A DNA stretch of 64,000 nt from Oharaeibacter diazotrophicus (GCF_004362745.1 NZ_SNXY01000010.1:498501-562500); one strand, 5' to 3'. Numbered from the stretch's first letter, positions 1-8,875 are shown. Program-made: numbers and translations. The notes: a model not told the origin generated them from the sequence alone.

Positions 1-552
1 CCGGTGGGCGGCCTCCTGGAACTGAGGTTGCTCGATCCGGCCGATCCCGGCGGGCGGGTGCTGTTCTCGCGCTGCAATCCCGGCAGCGGCGAGGGCCTGT
101 CGGAATGGACAGCCAATCCCGCGGCGGCGCGCAAGCGCTGGCTCGCCGCGTTCCGGGGACCGGTCGGCACCGTAGTGGCGGGCGGCCTGCCGCAGCTTCC
201 CGCCGAGACCAGCCCGATCATGGCGGCGATCCAGCGCATCGCGGTCGACCGCTTCGACGGCCGGGCGCGCGAGGGCGTGCCGAAGCGGCTGGTGATCGTC
301 TCGGACATGATGGAGAACACGAGCGACTATTCGCAGTACCGCGGCGACGCCAGCCTGGAGCGCTGGCGCGCGAGCCCGGCGTCTCGGCGCTACGCCACCG
401 ACCTCGAGGGCGCCGACGTCACGCTCTACTACGTCGACCGCCTCGCCGGCCGGCCGTTCGGCAGCGCCGACCATCTCAGGTTCTGGGCGTCCTGGGTCGA
501 GGAGAACGGCGGCCGCCTCGCCGAGGCGGTCAAGCTGCAGGGGGCCGGGTGA
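1..552 (+). CDS. vWA-like protein, C-terminal part (cut by window edge)
   Basis: The reading frame is open from base 1 and ends with TGA at 550-552, so only the last ~183 residues are visible. There is a helix (SPIMAAIQRIAVDRF) followed by a hydrophobic strand and acidic turn (KRLVIVSDMMENTSDYSQYR) and a later strand (GADVTLYYVDRLAG). This alternating pattern resembles the second half of a von Willebrand A/Rossmann fold. The MIDAS motif, if present, would lie upstream of the window. The stop codon shares one base with the next start (TGATG), so the gene is translationally coupled to a MotA-like protein and belongs to a three-gene module. The exact function is unknown. A secreted or lipid-anchored vWA protein is one possibility, but the N-terminus is needed to judge localisation. 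Confidence 0.6.
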   Translation, partial: PVGGLLELRLLDPADPGGRVLFSRCNPGSGEGLSEWTANPAAARKRWLAAFRGPVGTVVAGGLPQLPAETSPIMAAIQRIAVDRFDGRAREGVPKRLVIVSDMMENTSDYSQYRGDASLERWRASPASRRYATDLEGADVTLYYVDRLAGRPFGSADHLRFWASWVEENGGRLAEAVKLQGAG

Positions 553-1658
553 TGGCGCGCCGGCGCGACACCGGGCGCGGCGTCACGACCGGCGGCCTCG
601 CCGACGCGGTGGTGTTCCTCGTCTTCGTGGCGGTGGGCGCCGCCTACGTGATCTGGTCGAAGCTCTCCGGTCTGCCGCCGGCGGCGGTGACCATGGTGCC
701 GGTCTCGATCATGCTGGTCTACGCCGCGGTCGTGGTGTTCATCCGCAGCCTGCGTCTCGCCGAGGACCAGAGCGGCGACAATCTCTACTACATGGGCTTC
801 CTGTTCACGCTGACCTCGCTGGCGGTCTCGCTCTGGCAGTTCGACGCCGGCGGTCCGCCCGAGGACATCGTGCGCAACTTCGGGATCGCGATCGGCTCGA
901 CCATCGCCGGCATCGCGCTGCGTATCTTCATGAACCAGCTGCGCCGCGACCCGCACGACGTCGAGCGCGGCGCCCGCTACGAACTCGCCGACGCCTCGCG
1001 CCGGGTCCGCCGCGAACTCGACGCCACGGTGGTCGAACTCAACCAGTTCCGCCGCGCCACCCAGCAGATCGCCGAGGAGAGCTGGTCGGACGTGCGCGCC
1101 CAGATCGAGACCACGTCGGCGCGCATCCTCGGGGCGGTCGAAGCGGTGACCGAGCGCTCCACCGCCCCGATCGAGGCGGCCGGGCGCGCCTCCGGCGAGA
1201 GCCTCGGGGCGATGTCGCGCACGGTGCTGGCCTCGCTGAAGGAGACCGCCGACGCCCTCGCCGGCGAGAGCGCCGCGCTCGCCCGCCGTGCCGAGGCCTC
1301 GGTCGAGGCGGCGTCGGAGCGGATGACGGCGTCGCTGGAGGCGGCGGCGGCGCGGCTGTCGCGGGAATCGCAGCACCTGTCCGGGCAGACGGCGGCGCTG
1401 TCGGCGTCGATCGAGGCGCTGTCGCGGTCGCTGCGCGACGTGGCCGTGCCGGAGGGCGCGACGGCGGTGCCGGCGGCGGTGGAGATCGCGGCGGCGGTGC
1501 GCGAGATCGGCGCGGCGCTGGAGCGGCACGGGCAGCGGCTCGACGCGCTCGTCGCGGCGCTGCCGCCGGCCGTGGAGACGGCCGCGCCGGTCGCGGAGGA
1601 GATCGCGCCGGGCGAGGAACCGCCGCCGCCCGCGCCGCGGACCAGGGAGGGGGCGTGA
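552..1658 (+). CDS. MotA/TolQ/ExbB-like membrane protein with long helical tail
   Basis: A protein of 368 residues starting at ATG 552, which overlaps the previous stop by one base. Four hydrophobic segments occupy roughly residues 15-36, 42-64, 78-95 and 104-130; the last contains GIAIGSTIAGIALRIF, similar to the glycine/threonine-rich pore helix of MotA/TolQ/ExbB stators. After the last helix comes about 200 residues of Ala/Glu/Arg-rich sequence with heptad-like spacing, a long cytoplasmic helix or coiled coil, then a Pro/Glu-rich end. This layout is like ZorA of Zorya systems, which has a long cytoplasmic tail, but no sequence comparison was possible. The next gene overlaps its stop by one base and encodes the expected MotB-like partner. 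Role inferred: the rotor or channel half of an ion-driven envelope complex. Confidence 0.6.
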   Translation: MARRRDTGRGVTTGGLADAVVFLVFVAVGAAYVIWSKLSGLPPAAVTMVPVSIMLVYAAVVVFIRSLRLAEDQSGDNLYYMGFLFTLTSLAVSLWQFDAGGPPEDIVRNFGIAIGSTIAGIALRIFMNQLRRDPHDVERGARYELADASRRVRRELDATVVELNQFRRATQQIAEESWSDVRAQIETTSARILGAVEAVTERSTAPIEAAGRASGESLGAMSRTVLASLKETADALAGESAALARRAEASVEAASERMTASLEAAAARLSRESQHLSGQTAALSASIEALSRSLRDVAVPEGATAVPAAVEIAAAVREIGAALERHGQRLDALVAALPPAVETAAPVAEEIAPGEEPPPPAPRTREGA

Positions 1659-2734
1659 TGGCCGACGTCGCGCGCGACCGCCGTGCCGACCGCCGCGGGC
1701 TGGTGCTCGGTCTGACCATGGCCGAGATCATGCTGCTGCTGGTGTTCTGCCTGCTGATCGCGCTGGCGGCGCTGCTCCAGCGCGAGCGAGCGGCCACCAC
1801 CGCCGCCGAGAAGCGCGTCGCCGAACTCGAACGGGCCGAGGCCGGCAGCCGCGACCTGCTCGCCCGCCTCGGCGGCACCGAGGCGTTGGCGAACCGGCTC
1901 GGGCCGGTCGCGCCCGGTGCGGCCGATCCGGCACGGCCGAGCGCCGCCGCGATCGACGACGCCTGGACCCGCCTCGTCGCCGGTGCCGGCCTCGCGTCGC
2001 GGCTCGCCGAGGCCGGCGTCGACCCGGCCGACCTCGAGCGGCGCGACGTCGCCGCCGACCTCGCGCTGGCCGACGCCGCCCGCGCGGTGGTGGCGGCGGC
2101 CGGCGAGCCGCCCCCGGACGCTGCGGGCGCGCGCGTCGCGCTCGATCGCGCGCTCGACCGGCTCGGCGCGGCCGAGGCGCGCGGCGACGCGCTCGCCCGC
2201 GAGGTCGCCGCGCTGTCGGCCCGGGCGGGACGGCCGGTCGACCTGCCGCCGATCCTGATGCTGCGCGAGGACGCCGGCTTCCGCTTCGGCAGCGGCAGCG
2301 CCGTGCCGTCGGCGCGGGCGAGCGAGAAGCTGCGCACCGAGACGATCGCCACCCTGCGCGACCTCGTCGACCGCTACGACGTCGACGTCGTCGAGGTGAT
2401 CGGCCACACCGACGACCAGCCGGTCGGCACCACCCACGTCTCCAACCTCGACCAGAACCTCGTCGGCGTCGTCGGCGGCAGGCCGATCGAGACGCTGTCG
2501 GCCGCCGACAACGCCGGGCTCGGCCTCGCCCGCGCCGTCTCGGTGGCGCGGATCCTGAAGTCCGATCCGCGGCTCGCCGGCGTCGAGATCCTGCCGCTGT
2601 CGGCGGCGCAACTGGTCGGCACCGACGGCCGTCTCACCGCCGGCGGCGGCGGTGCCGAGCCCGAACGCCGGCGCATCGAGATCCGGCTCCGCCGTTCGGT
2701 CGACCGCCGCGAGGCATCCGACGCGGGCCGGTGA
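1658..2734 (+). CDS. MotB/OmpA-like protein with single N-terminal membrane helix
   Basis: A protein of 358 residues. ATG 1658 is preferred over GTG 1655 because AGGGAGGGGG lies just upstream and the TGATG overlap repeats that at 552. There is one membrane helix at about residues 16-40 (GLTMAEIMLLLVFCLLIAL) with a Glu near its start, where MotB stators carry a functional acidic residue. A helical linker follows (residues 45-200), then an OmpA-C-like domain from about residue 208 with FRFGSGSAVPS, the strand VDVVEVIGHTDDQPVG and the terminal ERRRIEIRL. It would anchor the MotA-like partner to peptidoglycan. Alternatives are a plain OmpA-family protein or a ZorB homologue. No recognised zorC/D/E gene follows; the next gene is a c-di-GMP regulator 255 bases away. 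Confidence 0.65.
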   Translation: MADVARDRRADRRGLVLGLTMAEIMLLLVFCLLIALAALLQRERAATTAAEKRVAELERAEAGSRDLLARLGGTEALANRLGPVAPGAADPARPSAAAIDDAWTRLVAGAGLASRLAEAGVDPADLERRDVAADLALADAARAVVAAAGEPPPDAAGARVALDRALDRLGAAEARGDALAREVAALSARAGRPVDLPPILMLREDAGFRFGSGSAVPSARASEKLRTETIATLRDLVDRYDVDVVEVIGHTDDQPVGTTHVSNLDQNLVGVVGGRPIETLSAADNAGLGLARAVSVARILKSDPRLAGVEILPLSAAQLVGTDGRLTAGGGGAEPERRRIEIRLRRSVDRREASDAGR

Positions 2735-2989
2735 CCGTCCGCGCCGATGCCGTCACCTCGCCGCGAGGTTCGCCGACCCCAGGAGGTGGGGGCGCCGAGC
2801 TGTTTTCCCAGGTTGCCGAAAGATCGCCATTTGTGCTCATCGGCGTGACGCCATGAAGAACGAGCCGCAAACGTGTCACGCACAAATACCGTGGCCGACA
2901 AGGCTCCATTAAGTTTCCGCTGACAGCGTCGACGAGCGCGGTTCCCATCGCATCGGCAGTCGGTCGATGTACACTGCTAAGGTATCGGA

Positions 2990-5143
2990 ATGCCGACCGT
3001 CGTCATCGTCGATGACCAGATCACCAATCAGAAGATCTTCTCGCGCATGGCCGAGGCGATCGAGGATGGCCTCGACGTCGTAACCTTCGGCGATCCCGCG
3101 GCGGCACTGGACTGGCTCAACCAAAACGTGCCGGACCTGATCGTTACAGACTATCAGATGCCGGCGATGAACGGTGCCGCCTTCATCCGGCGGATCCGCG
3201 CGGACCGCCGCCTCGCCGACGTGCCGGTGGTGGTGATCACGGTGTTCGAGGAGCGCTCGTTCCGCCTCAACGCCCTCGACGCCGGCGCGACCGACTTCCT
3301 GCAGAGCCCGGTCGACCACCGCGAGTTCGTCACGCGCGCGCGCAACCTCCTGAAGCTCCGGCGCCAGCAGCTCGAGCTCGCCGGCCGGGCCGACACGCTG
3401 GAGCGCCGGCTGGTGCGCAGCGAGAAGACGCTGGAGCGCGCCATCCGCGATTCCAGCGAGCGGCTGGCGCAGGTGATCGACGCGGTGCCGACGCTGATCT
3501 GCGCCACCGACGTCAAGGGCCGCATCCTGTTCGCCAACGCCTATCTCGCCCGCTTCCTCGGGCTCGATCCGGCCTCGATGGTGCGGCGGCCGATGCGCGA
3601 GGTGCTCGGCGAGGAGACCGGCTCGGCGGCCGAGGCGCTCGACGCCGCGGTGATCGAGAAGGGCGAGGCGATCGGCAACATCGAGTGGGAGCTGTCCGAC
3701 CCGAGCGGCGGGCGGCACTGGTTCGTGGTGGCCAAGACGCCGCTGCGCGACGCCTTCGACCGCACCATCGGCGTGGTGACGACGGCCCTCGACATCACCG
3801 ACCGCAAGGCGACCGAGACCCACCTGCACTACATCGCCCACAACGACGCCCTGACCGGCCTGCCGAACCGCACGGCGCTGATCGCGCGCCTGCGCATGGA
3901 GGTGGCGCGCGGCCGGCGCGGCGAGCGCAGCTTCGCGCTCCACCTGATCGACCTCGACGACTTCAAGGCCGTCAACGACGCCCACGGCCACGCCGTCGGC
4001 GATCGGTTGCTGGTGCGGGCCGCGGAGCGGATGCGCCACCTCGTCGACGACGGCGCCTTCGTCTCGCGCCTCGGCGGCGACGAGTTCGCGGTGGTGCAGG
4101 CCAACGTCGGCTGCACCGAGGAGGTCGCCGAGATGGCGACCCGGATCTGCCGCCTGTTCGACGAGCCGTTCACGCTGACGCCGGGCCCGGTGCAGACCTC
4201 CGCCAGCGTCGGCACGGCGATCCACCCGACCGACGGCACCGATCCCGAAGAGCTGTTCCGCTACGCCGACCTCGCGATGTACCGCGCCAAGGAGAGCGGC
4301 GGGGCGCAGTTCCGCTTCTACGCCGCCGACATGAAGCTCCGGGCCCAGCAGACCGCGACGCTCGACGCCGAACTCCGCCACGCGGTCGAGAACGACGAGT
4401 TCGAGCTGCACTACCAGCCGCAGGTCGACGCCGAGAGCCACCGCGTCGTCGGCGTCGAGGCGCTGATCCGCTGGCGCCTCGCCGACGGCAGCCTGCGCGG
4501 GCCGGGTGCGTTCCTGCAGCGCGCCGAGGCGATCGGGCTGATGCTGCCGATCAACACGGCGGTGCTCGAGAAGGCCTGCCGCCAGCAGGCGGCCTGGCGC
4601 GACGCCGGCCTGCCGCTGCGCGTCAGCGTCAACCTGTCGCCGGTGCAGTTCCGAGGCGGCGCGCTGCCGCTCCAGGTCGCGCGCATCCTCGCCGAGACCG
4701 GCGCCGACGCCGGCCTGCTCGACCTCGAGCTGACCGAGACGACGATGATGGAGGACCTCGCCGTCGTCGCCGACCAGCTCGCCGAGATCCGCGCCCTCGG
4801 GGTCTCGATCTCGATCGACGACTTCGGCACCGGCTTCTCCTCGCTGTCCTACGTCAAGCGCTTCCCGGCCGACCGGCTGAAGATCGACCAGAGCTTCGTG
4901 CGCGACGTGCTGAAGAACCCCGCCGACGCCGCGATCGTGCGCACGGTGGTGACGCTCGGCGCCAGTTTCGGCATGACCGTGGTCGCCGAGGGCGTCGAGA
5001 CCGCCCGGCAGGCGGTGTTCCTCGCCGAGGCCGGCTGCGCCGAACTCCAGGGCTACCACTTCGGCCGGCCGATGCCGGCCGACGACATCGAGCGCCTCGT
5101 CGCGGCGCGCGCGCAGCGCCAGCGCGCCGGGGGCAAGCGGTGA
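2990..5143 (+). CDS. Response regulator REC-PAS-GGDEF-EAL (c-di-GMP turnover)
   Basis: A protein of 717 residues. The receiver domain occupies 1-120 with phosphoacceptor Asp54 (LIVTDYQMP), but the usual Lys of the KP motif is Ser106 (DFLQSPVD). A coiled linker spans 121-160 and PAS about 160-275. GGDEF at 362-366 is intact with no RxxD inhibitory site just upstream. The EAL domain is about 455-705 with EAL at 490-492, Asn548, Glu580/Glu583, DDFGTG at 610-615 and Lys631, so both diguanylate cyclase and phosphodiesterase activity look possible. Its stop overlaps by four bases (GTGA) the start of the RpfC-like kinase, which makes that kinase the obvious phosphodonor. It holds the place of RpfG, but RpfG is REC-HD-GYP; the PAS-GGDEF-EAL part is the architecture of the DSF-binding protein RpfR. 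Confidence 0.9.
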   Translation: MPTVVIVDDQITNQKIFSRMAEAIEDGLDVVTFGDPAAALDWLNQNVPDLIVTDYQMPAMNGAAFIRRIRADRRLADVPVVVITVFEERSFRLNALDAGATDFLQSPVDHREFVTRARNLLKLRRQQLELAGRADTLERRLVRSEKTLERAIRDSSERLAQVIDAVPTLICATDVKGRILFANAYLARFLGLDPASMVRRPMREVLGEETGSAAEALDAAVIEKGEAIGNIEWELSDPSGGRHWFVVAKTPLRDAFDRTIGVVTTALDITDRKATETHLHYIAHNDALTGLPNRTALIARLRMEVARGRRGERSFALHLIDLDDFKAVNDAHGHAVGDRLLVRAAERMRHLVDDGAFVSRLGGDEFAVVQANVGCTEEVAEMATRICRLFDEPFTLTPGPVQTSASVGTAIHPTDGTDPEELFRYADLAMYRAKESGGAQFRFYAADMKLRAQQTATLDAELRHAVENDEFELHYQPQVDAESHRVVGVEALIRWRLADGSLRGPGAFLQRAEAIGLMLPINTAVLEKACRQQAAWRDAGLPLRVSVNLSPVQFRGGALPLQVARILAETGADAGLLDLELTETTMMEDLAVVADQLAEIRALGVSISIDDFGTGFSSLSYVKRFPADRLKIDQSFVRDVLKNPADAAIVRTVVTLGASFGMTVVAEGVETARQAVFLAEAGCAELQGYHFGRPMPADDIERLVAARAQRQRAGGKR

Positions 5144-7641
5144 GCGGCGGTCCGATCGGGCGCCTCCTCGGCGGGCTCCAGCGCCGGCTCGCCGCCACGC
5201 GCCGGCTGCTCCGGGCCCGGCCGGACAGCGAACACGAGATGACCGCGAACCGGCTGATCTTCGCCGCGCTCGTCGTGCTGACCCTCGGCGGCGCCGCCTT
5301 CGCCGGTAGCACCGAGTCCGCGGCGATCCTGGCGCTGTCGGCGCCGGTCTTCGCGGTCTACTTCGTCGTCGCGCTCGCGATCTTCGCCCACATCCTCGTC
5401 CGGCCCGGCGTGAACGTGCGCCGGCGCGTGCTGGCGATGGTGTGCGACTTCGCGATGATCTCCTTCGCCGCCTTTGCCTGCGGGCCGGCGAGCGGCTTCT
5501 TCTACCCGCTGTTCCTCTGGACGGTGTTCGGCAACGGCTTCCGCTTCGGCGTGCCCTATCTCTACGGCGCGATGGCGGTGGCGCTCGCCGGCTTCGTCGC
5601 CGTGCTAGGCTTCGGCGGCTTCTGGCGCGACCACGTCGGCTTCGCCGTCGCCCTGCTGGTCGGGCTGGTGCTGCTGCCGATGTACGCCGCGGTGCTGATC
5701 CGCAAGCTCTCCGAGGCCAAGAAGAACGCCGAGGAGGCGAGCCGGGCCAAGAGCCTGTTCCTGGCCTCGGTCAGCCACGAGCTGCGCACGCCGCTGAACG
5801 CCATCATCGGCTTCTCCGACCTGCTGTCGCGCCGCCCGCTCGGCCGGCAGGAGGCCGAGATGGTCGGCACGATCGCGGTGTCCGGCCGCTCGCTGCTCGC
5901 CTTGATCAACGGCCTGCTGGACTTCAGCCGGCTCGAGGCGGGGCGGATGCCCTCGCACCGGGTCGACTTCGACCTGTTCGCCCTGATCGGCCGCGTCGAG
6001 GCGATGATGTCGATGGAGGCGCGGCGCAAACGGCTGAGGCTCGCCGTCCACGTCGGTGCCGGCGTGCCCGCCCGCGTCCACGGCGACGAGCGCCACCTCG
6101 AGGAGGTGCTGGTCAACCTCGTCTCCAACGCCGTCAAGTTCACCGAGGCCGGCCGGGTCTCGATCGACGTCGACCGGGTCGAGGGTGACGACACGGTGCT
6201 GCGCCTGCGCTTCGCCGTCACCGACACCGGCATCGGCATCGCCCCCGAGGCGCAGGCGCGGGTGTTCGAGAGCTTCACCCAGGCCGACGAGACCATCATC
6301 GACCGCTTCGGCGGCACCGGCCTCGGCCTCTCCATCGTCCGTCAGCTCGTCGACCTGATGGGCGGGCGGGTGACGCTGCGCTCGGTGCTCGGCGAGGGCA
6401 GCTGCTTCGCCTTCGACGCCCTGTTCGCACCGGTCGAGGCGGTGGCGGGCGAAGCTGCCGACGTCGCCGTCCTGCTCGTGAGCGCCGACGCCGGCCTCGC
6501 CGCCGACGTCGCCGCCGCCTTCCCCGACGCCGCGGTGGTCGCGGACACGGCGGGCGCCTCGCGCCACCTCGCCGAGCCGGACCGTCCGGTCGACCTCGTG
6601 CTGATCGACGAGGCCGCCGCCGGACCGGACGCCGCGCGGATGCTGGCGGTGGTCGAGGCGACGCTGGTGTCGGTCGCCGGCCCCGGCGGCGACGAGCGCG
6701 GCTGGCGCGACGTGGTTTCCATGCGGCTGCGCCGGCCGCTCGCGCCGCGCGATCTCGCGACCGCGTCCGCCTTTGCCCTCCGCCTCGGTGGCGCCGAACC
6801 GGACCGCCCGGTCGCGGCCGTGCCCGACGACCACGGCCTCAAGCCGCTCCGGGTGCTGATCGCCGAGGACAACCGCACCAACCAGATGGTACTCGCCAAG
6901 CTGCTCGAGACCGCCGGCCACGCCTCGGTGGCGGTCGACGACGGCGAGCAGGCGGTCGAGGCGCTGAAGGACGGCGGCTACGACCTCGTGCTGATGGACA
7001 TCAACATGCCGGTGATGAACGGCATCGAGGCGACCAAGCTCTACCGCTTCATGGCGCTCGGCCGGCCGCGGATCCCGATCGTGGCACTGACCGCCGACGC
7101 GACGCCGGAGGCGCGGGCGCGCTGCCTCGAGGCCGGCATGGACGCCTGCGTCACCAAGCCGATCGACGTCGACCGCCTGCTCGGCGTAATGGCGAGCGTG
7201 CTCGCCGGCGAGGCCGCGCCCGCCGAGGACGCCCGCGCGCTGCAGGGGCGGATCGCGGCGGCGGCCGCCCCCGGCGGCATCCTCGACACCGAGAAGCTCG
7301 ACGACCTCGAGCGGCTCGGCGGCAAGGCCTTCCTCGACGAACTGGTCGAACAGTTCCTGGTCGAGTCCGACCGGCTCGCCGGCGACGTCGCCGACGCGGT
7401 CGCCGACGAGGACGTCGCCGCTTTCCGCGACGCCGCCCACGCGCTCAGGAGCAGCGCCGCCAACGTCGGCGCCCGCGCGGTGTTCGACCTCTGCCTGTCC
7501 TGGCGCCAAGCCGGCCACGAGGACCTCGCGCGCGACGGCGAACGCCGCGTCCGTGCCCTCGGCGACGCGCTCGCCGAGGCCCGCGACGCCCTCGGCGCCC
7601 ATCTCGCGCCGGAGGAGACGCGCCGCGCCGCCCGGCGCTGA
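5140..7641 (+). CDS. rpfC: RpfC-like hybrid sensor histidine kinase (5TM-HisKA-HATPase-REC-Hpt)
   Basis: A protein of 833 residues with a GTG start at 5140 inside the GTGA overlap with the upstream regulator. The N-terminus carries RARPDSEHEMTANRLI followed by about five membrane helices, including FGNGFRFGVPYLYGAM. From memory this closely parallels Xanthomonas RpfC (RADSEH..., GNGLRYGSNYL). HisKA has the phosphoacceptor His213 (SHELRTPLN) and is followed by an HATPase with DTGIGI and GGTGLGLSIV. A degenerate receiver-like stretch precedes a canonical receiver with Asp620 (LMDINMPVMNG), and a C-terminal Hpt has His767 (AAHALRSSA). In Xanthomonas RpfC senses the fatty-acid signal DSF and both phosphorylates RpfG and restrains RpfF. 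An RpfF-like synthase lies 1.4 kb downstream on the opposite strand. DSF specificity is inferred. Confidence 0.87.
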   Translation: MSGGPIGRLLGGLQRRLAATRRLLRARPDSEHEMTANRLIFAALVVLTLGGAAFAGSTESAAILALSAPVFAVYFVVALAIFAHILVRPGVNVRRRVLAMVCDFAMISFAAFACGPASGFFYPLFLWTVFGNGFRFGVPYLYGAMAVALAGFVAVLGFGGFWRDHVGFAVALLVGLVLLPMYAAVLIRKLSEAKKNAEEASRAKSLFLASVSHELRTPLNAIIGFSDLLSRRPLGRQEAEMVGTIAVSGRSLLALINGLLDFSRLEAGRMPSHRVDFDLFALIGRVEAMMSMEARRKRLRLAVHVGAGVPARVHGDERHLEEVLVNLVSNAVKFTEAGRVSIDVDRVEGDDTVLRLRFAVTDTGIGIAPEAQARVFESFTQADETIIDRFGGTGLGLSIVRQLVDLMGGRVTLRSVLGEGSCFAFDALFAPVEAVAGEAADVAVLLVSADAGLAADVAAAFPDAAVVADTAGASRHLAEPDRPVDLVLIDEAAAGPDAARMLAVVEATLVSVAGPGGDERGWRDVVSMRLRRPLAPRDLATASAFALRLGGAEPDRPVAAVPDDHGLKPLRVLIAEDNRTNQMVLAKLLETAGHASVAVDDGEQAVEALKDGGYDLVLMDINMPVMNGIEATKLYRFMALGRPRIPIVALTADATPEARARCLEAGMDACVTKPIDVDRLLGVMASVLAGEAAPAEDARALQGRIAAAAAPGGILDTEKLDDLERLGGKAFLDELVEQFLVESDRLAGDVADAVADEDVAAFRDAAHALRSSAANVGARAVFDLCLSWRQAGHEDLARDGERRVRALGDALAEARDALGAHLAPEETRRAARR

Positions 7642-7710
7642 GGCAAACGCGCACCCGACATCGCAGCCGGCTCGTGGGCCGACGGTGTCGCGTTGCGCCG
7701 ATAAATCGGT

Positions 7711-7767
7711 GTCACTCATAGTGACGCCGATTGACTGATCCCAGATTTGGTGACACAAGCAGTGTCA
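7711..7767. promoter_or_regulatory. Two inverted repeats upstream of tetR (probable operator)
   Basis: Two perfect inverted repeats lie 20-80 bases before the TetR start: GTCACT-CAT-AGTGAC at 7711-7725 and TGACAC-AAGCA-GTGTCA at 7751-7767. Both share the half-site core GTCA/TGAC. Paired palindromes next to an autoregulated TetR gene are typical operators. Binding by the adjacent TetR is inferred. Confidence 0.6.
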
Positions 7768-7787
7768 TCGAATTTGGAAGGCCTGCC

Positions 7788-8426
7788 ATGCCCGGCACCA
7801 CGCGAGCCTACAACAGCCCTCTGCGCGAACAGAACGCGCAGCAGACGCGCGAATCGATCCTCGCGGCGCTCCATGCGCTGATGGGCGACGCCGGTGCGCC
7901 CGACGAGATCGGCATGGAGGCGATCGCGCAGAAGGCCGGCGTGCAGCGGCGCACGATCTTTCGTCACTTCGCCAACCGCGAGGACCTGCTCCGCGCCTTC
8001 TGGCCGTGGCTCAACGCGAGGATAGGCGCATCCCCGGCCCCGCGAAGCGTGCGCGACGTGGTCGACGGCCCGCGCGAAGCCTTCCCGCGCTTCGATGCGC
8101 ACGAGGCGGCGATGCGTGCCGCGCTCCACTCGCGCACCGGACGCGAGATGCGCATGGATACCGTCACCGGACGACGTGCGCTGTTCGCCGGCGCGTTGGA
8201 GCCCGTCCTCTCCCAGCTTCCGCCGGAGACCGCCCGCAAGGTCGAGGCTCTGGCGCACCTGCTCTTCTCGGCTTCCGCTTGGGAGACCCTGAAAGACTAC
8301 GGCGGTCTCACCGGTGCCCAGGCCGGCGAGACCGCATCCTGGGCGCTCGAGTTGATCCTGTCCGCGGTCGACCCGGGCCGTGAAAAGGCGGACGTCCCAT
8401 CGCGAACCAAGGAGAAAGAGCGATGA
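7788..8426 (+). CDS. TetR/AcrR-family transcriptional regulator
   Basis: A protein of 212 residues. ATG 7788 was chosen because GGAAG sits 8 bases upstream and both candidate operators lie before it; an in-frame TTG at 7731 would place the start before the second operator. The N-terminal helix-turn-helix runs over about residues 18-65 (MEAIAQKAGVQRRTIFRHFANREDLLRAF), followed by a variable ligand-binding domain. The stop overlaps the cupin start by four bases (ATGA), so the two are one operon and the regulator probably controls itself and the cupin gene in response to an unknown small molecule. It separates the RpfC-like kinase from the RpfF-like synthase, but nothing shows that it is part of DSF signalling. 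Confidence 0.85.
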   Translation: MPGTTRAYNSPLREQNAQQTRESILAALHALMGDAGAPDEIGMEAIAQKAGVQRRTIFRHFANREDLLRAFWPWLNARIGASPAPRSVRDVVDGPREAFPRFDAHEAAMRAALHSRTGREMRMDTVTGRRALFAGALEPVLSQLPPETARKVEALAHLLFSASAWETLKDYGGLTGAQAGETASWALELILSAVDPGREKADVPSRTKEKER

Positions 8427-8875
8427 GCCTCGACGTCATCCCCGCGAACGGAGGAGAGACCCTGTGGGTCGTCGCCGACCGTATCCGCTTCCTCGGCGGC
8501 CTGCCGGGCTCGAACCTCGAACTGCTCGACATCGAGGTGCCCCCGGGGTCCGGCACGCCGCCCCACACCCATCTCTCGCCGGAGATGTTCCATGTTCTCG
8601 AGGGCGAACTGACCATCCGCGAGTTCGGCGCCGGAAGCGCGCCGCGGATCGTGTCGGCCGGGCCGGGCACGGCGGTGCGGATTCCCTCGATGCTGCCGCA
8701 CAACTATTCCAACGACAGCGGCGCGCCGGTCCGCATGCTGGTGCTGATCGACAGGACGATGATCGACTTCTTCCGCGACATCGGCGCACCGGAACCGCAG
8801 CGCGAACCCGACTTCGCGAAGTTCGGCGCGGCCATGCAGCGCCACGGCATCGAGCCGCTCACCATGGCCGCGTGA
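8423..8875 (+). CDS. Cupin-domain protein
   Basis: A protein of 150 residues forming a single conserved beta-barrel cupin. The first metal-binding motif is visible as GTPPHTHLSPEMFHVLEGELTI, cut here to its key parts: His-x-His, Glu and a final Gly near residue 55. The second motif has PHNYSNDSGAP with one His. Cupins of this type may bind a metal and act as small dioxygenases, isomerases or simple ligand-binding proteins; the substrate cannot be told from sequence. GGAGAAAGAG precedes the ATG and the gene overlaps tetR by four bases, so it is the probable target of that regulator. Confidence 0.85.
   Translation: MSLDVIPANGGETLWVVADRIRFLGGLPGSNLELLDIEVPPGSGTPPHTHLSPEMFHVLEGELTIREFGAGSAPRIVSAGPGTAVRIPSMLPHNYSNDSGAPVRMLVLIDRTMIDFFRDIGAPEPQREPDFAKFGAAMQRHGIEPLTMAA

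Noticed and set aside
1-2734. A complete Zorya phage-defence system
   Set aside because: ZorA/ZorB-like layout is present but no ZorC, ZorD or ZorE gene follows, and the upstream partner is vWA-like. Calling it Zorya would overstate the evidence.
2909-5059. Long minus-strand reading frame (over 700 codons) opposite the GGDEF-EAL gene
   Set aside because: It is antisense to a gene with clear domains and its translation is low-complexity Arg/Ala/Gly/Val-rich; GC-rich DNA leaves such frames open. The same reasoning removes the many long Arg/Ala/Pro-rich frames over the other genes.
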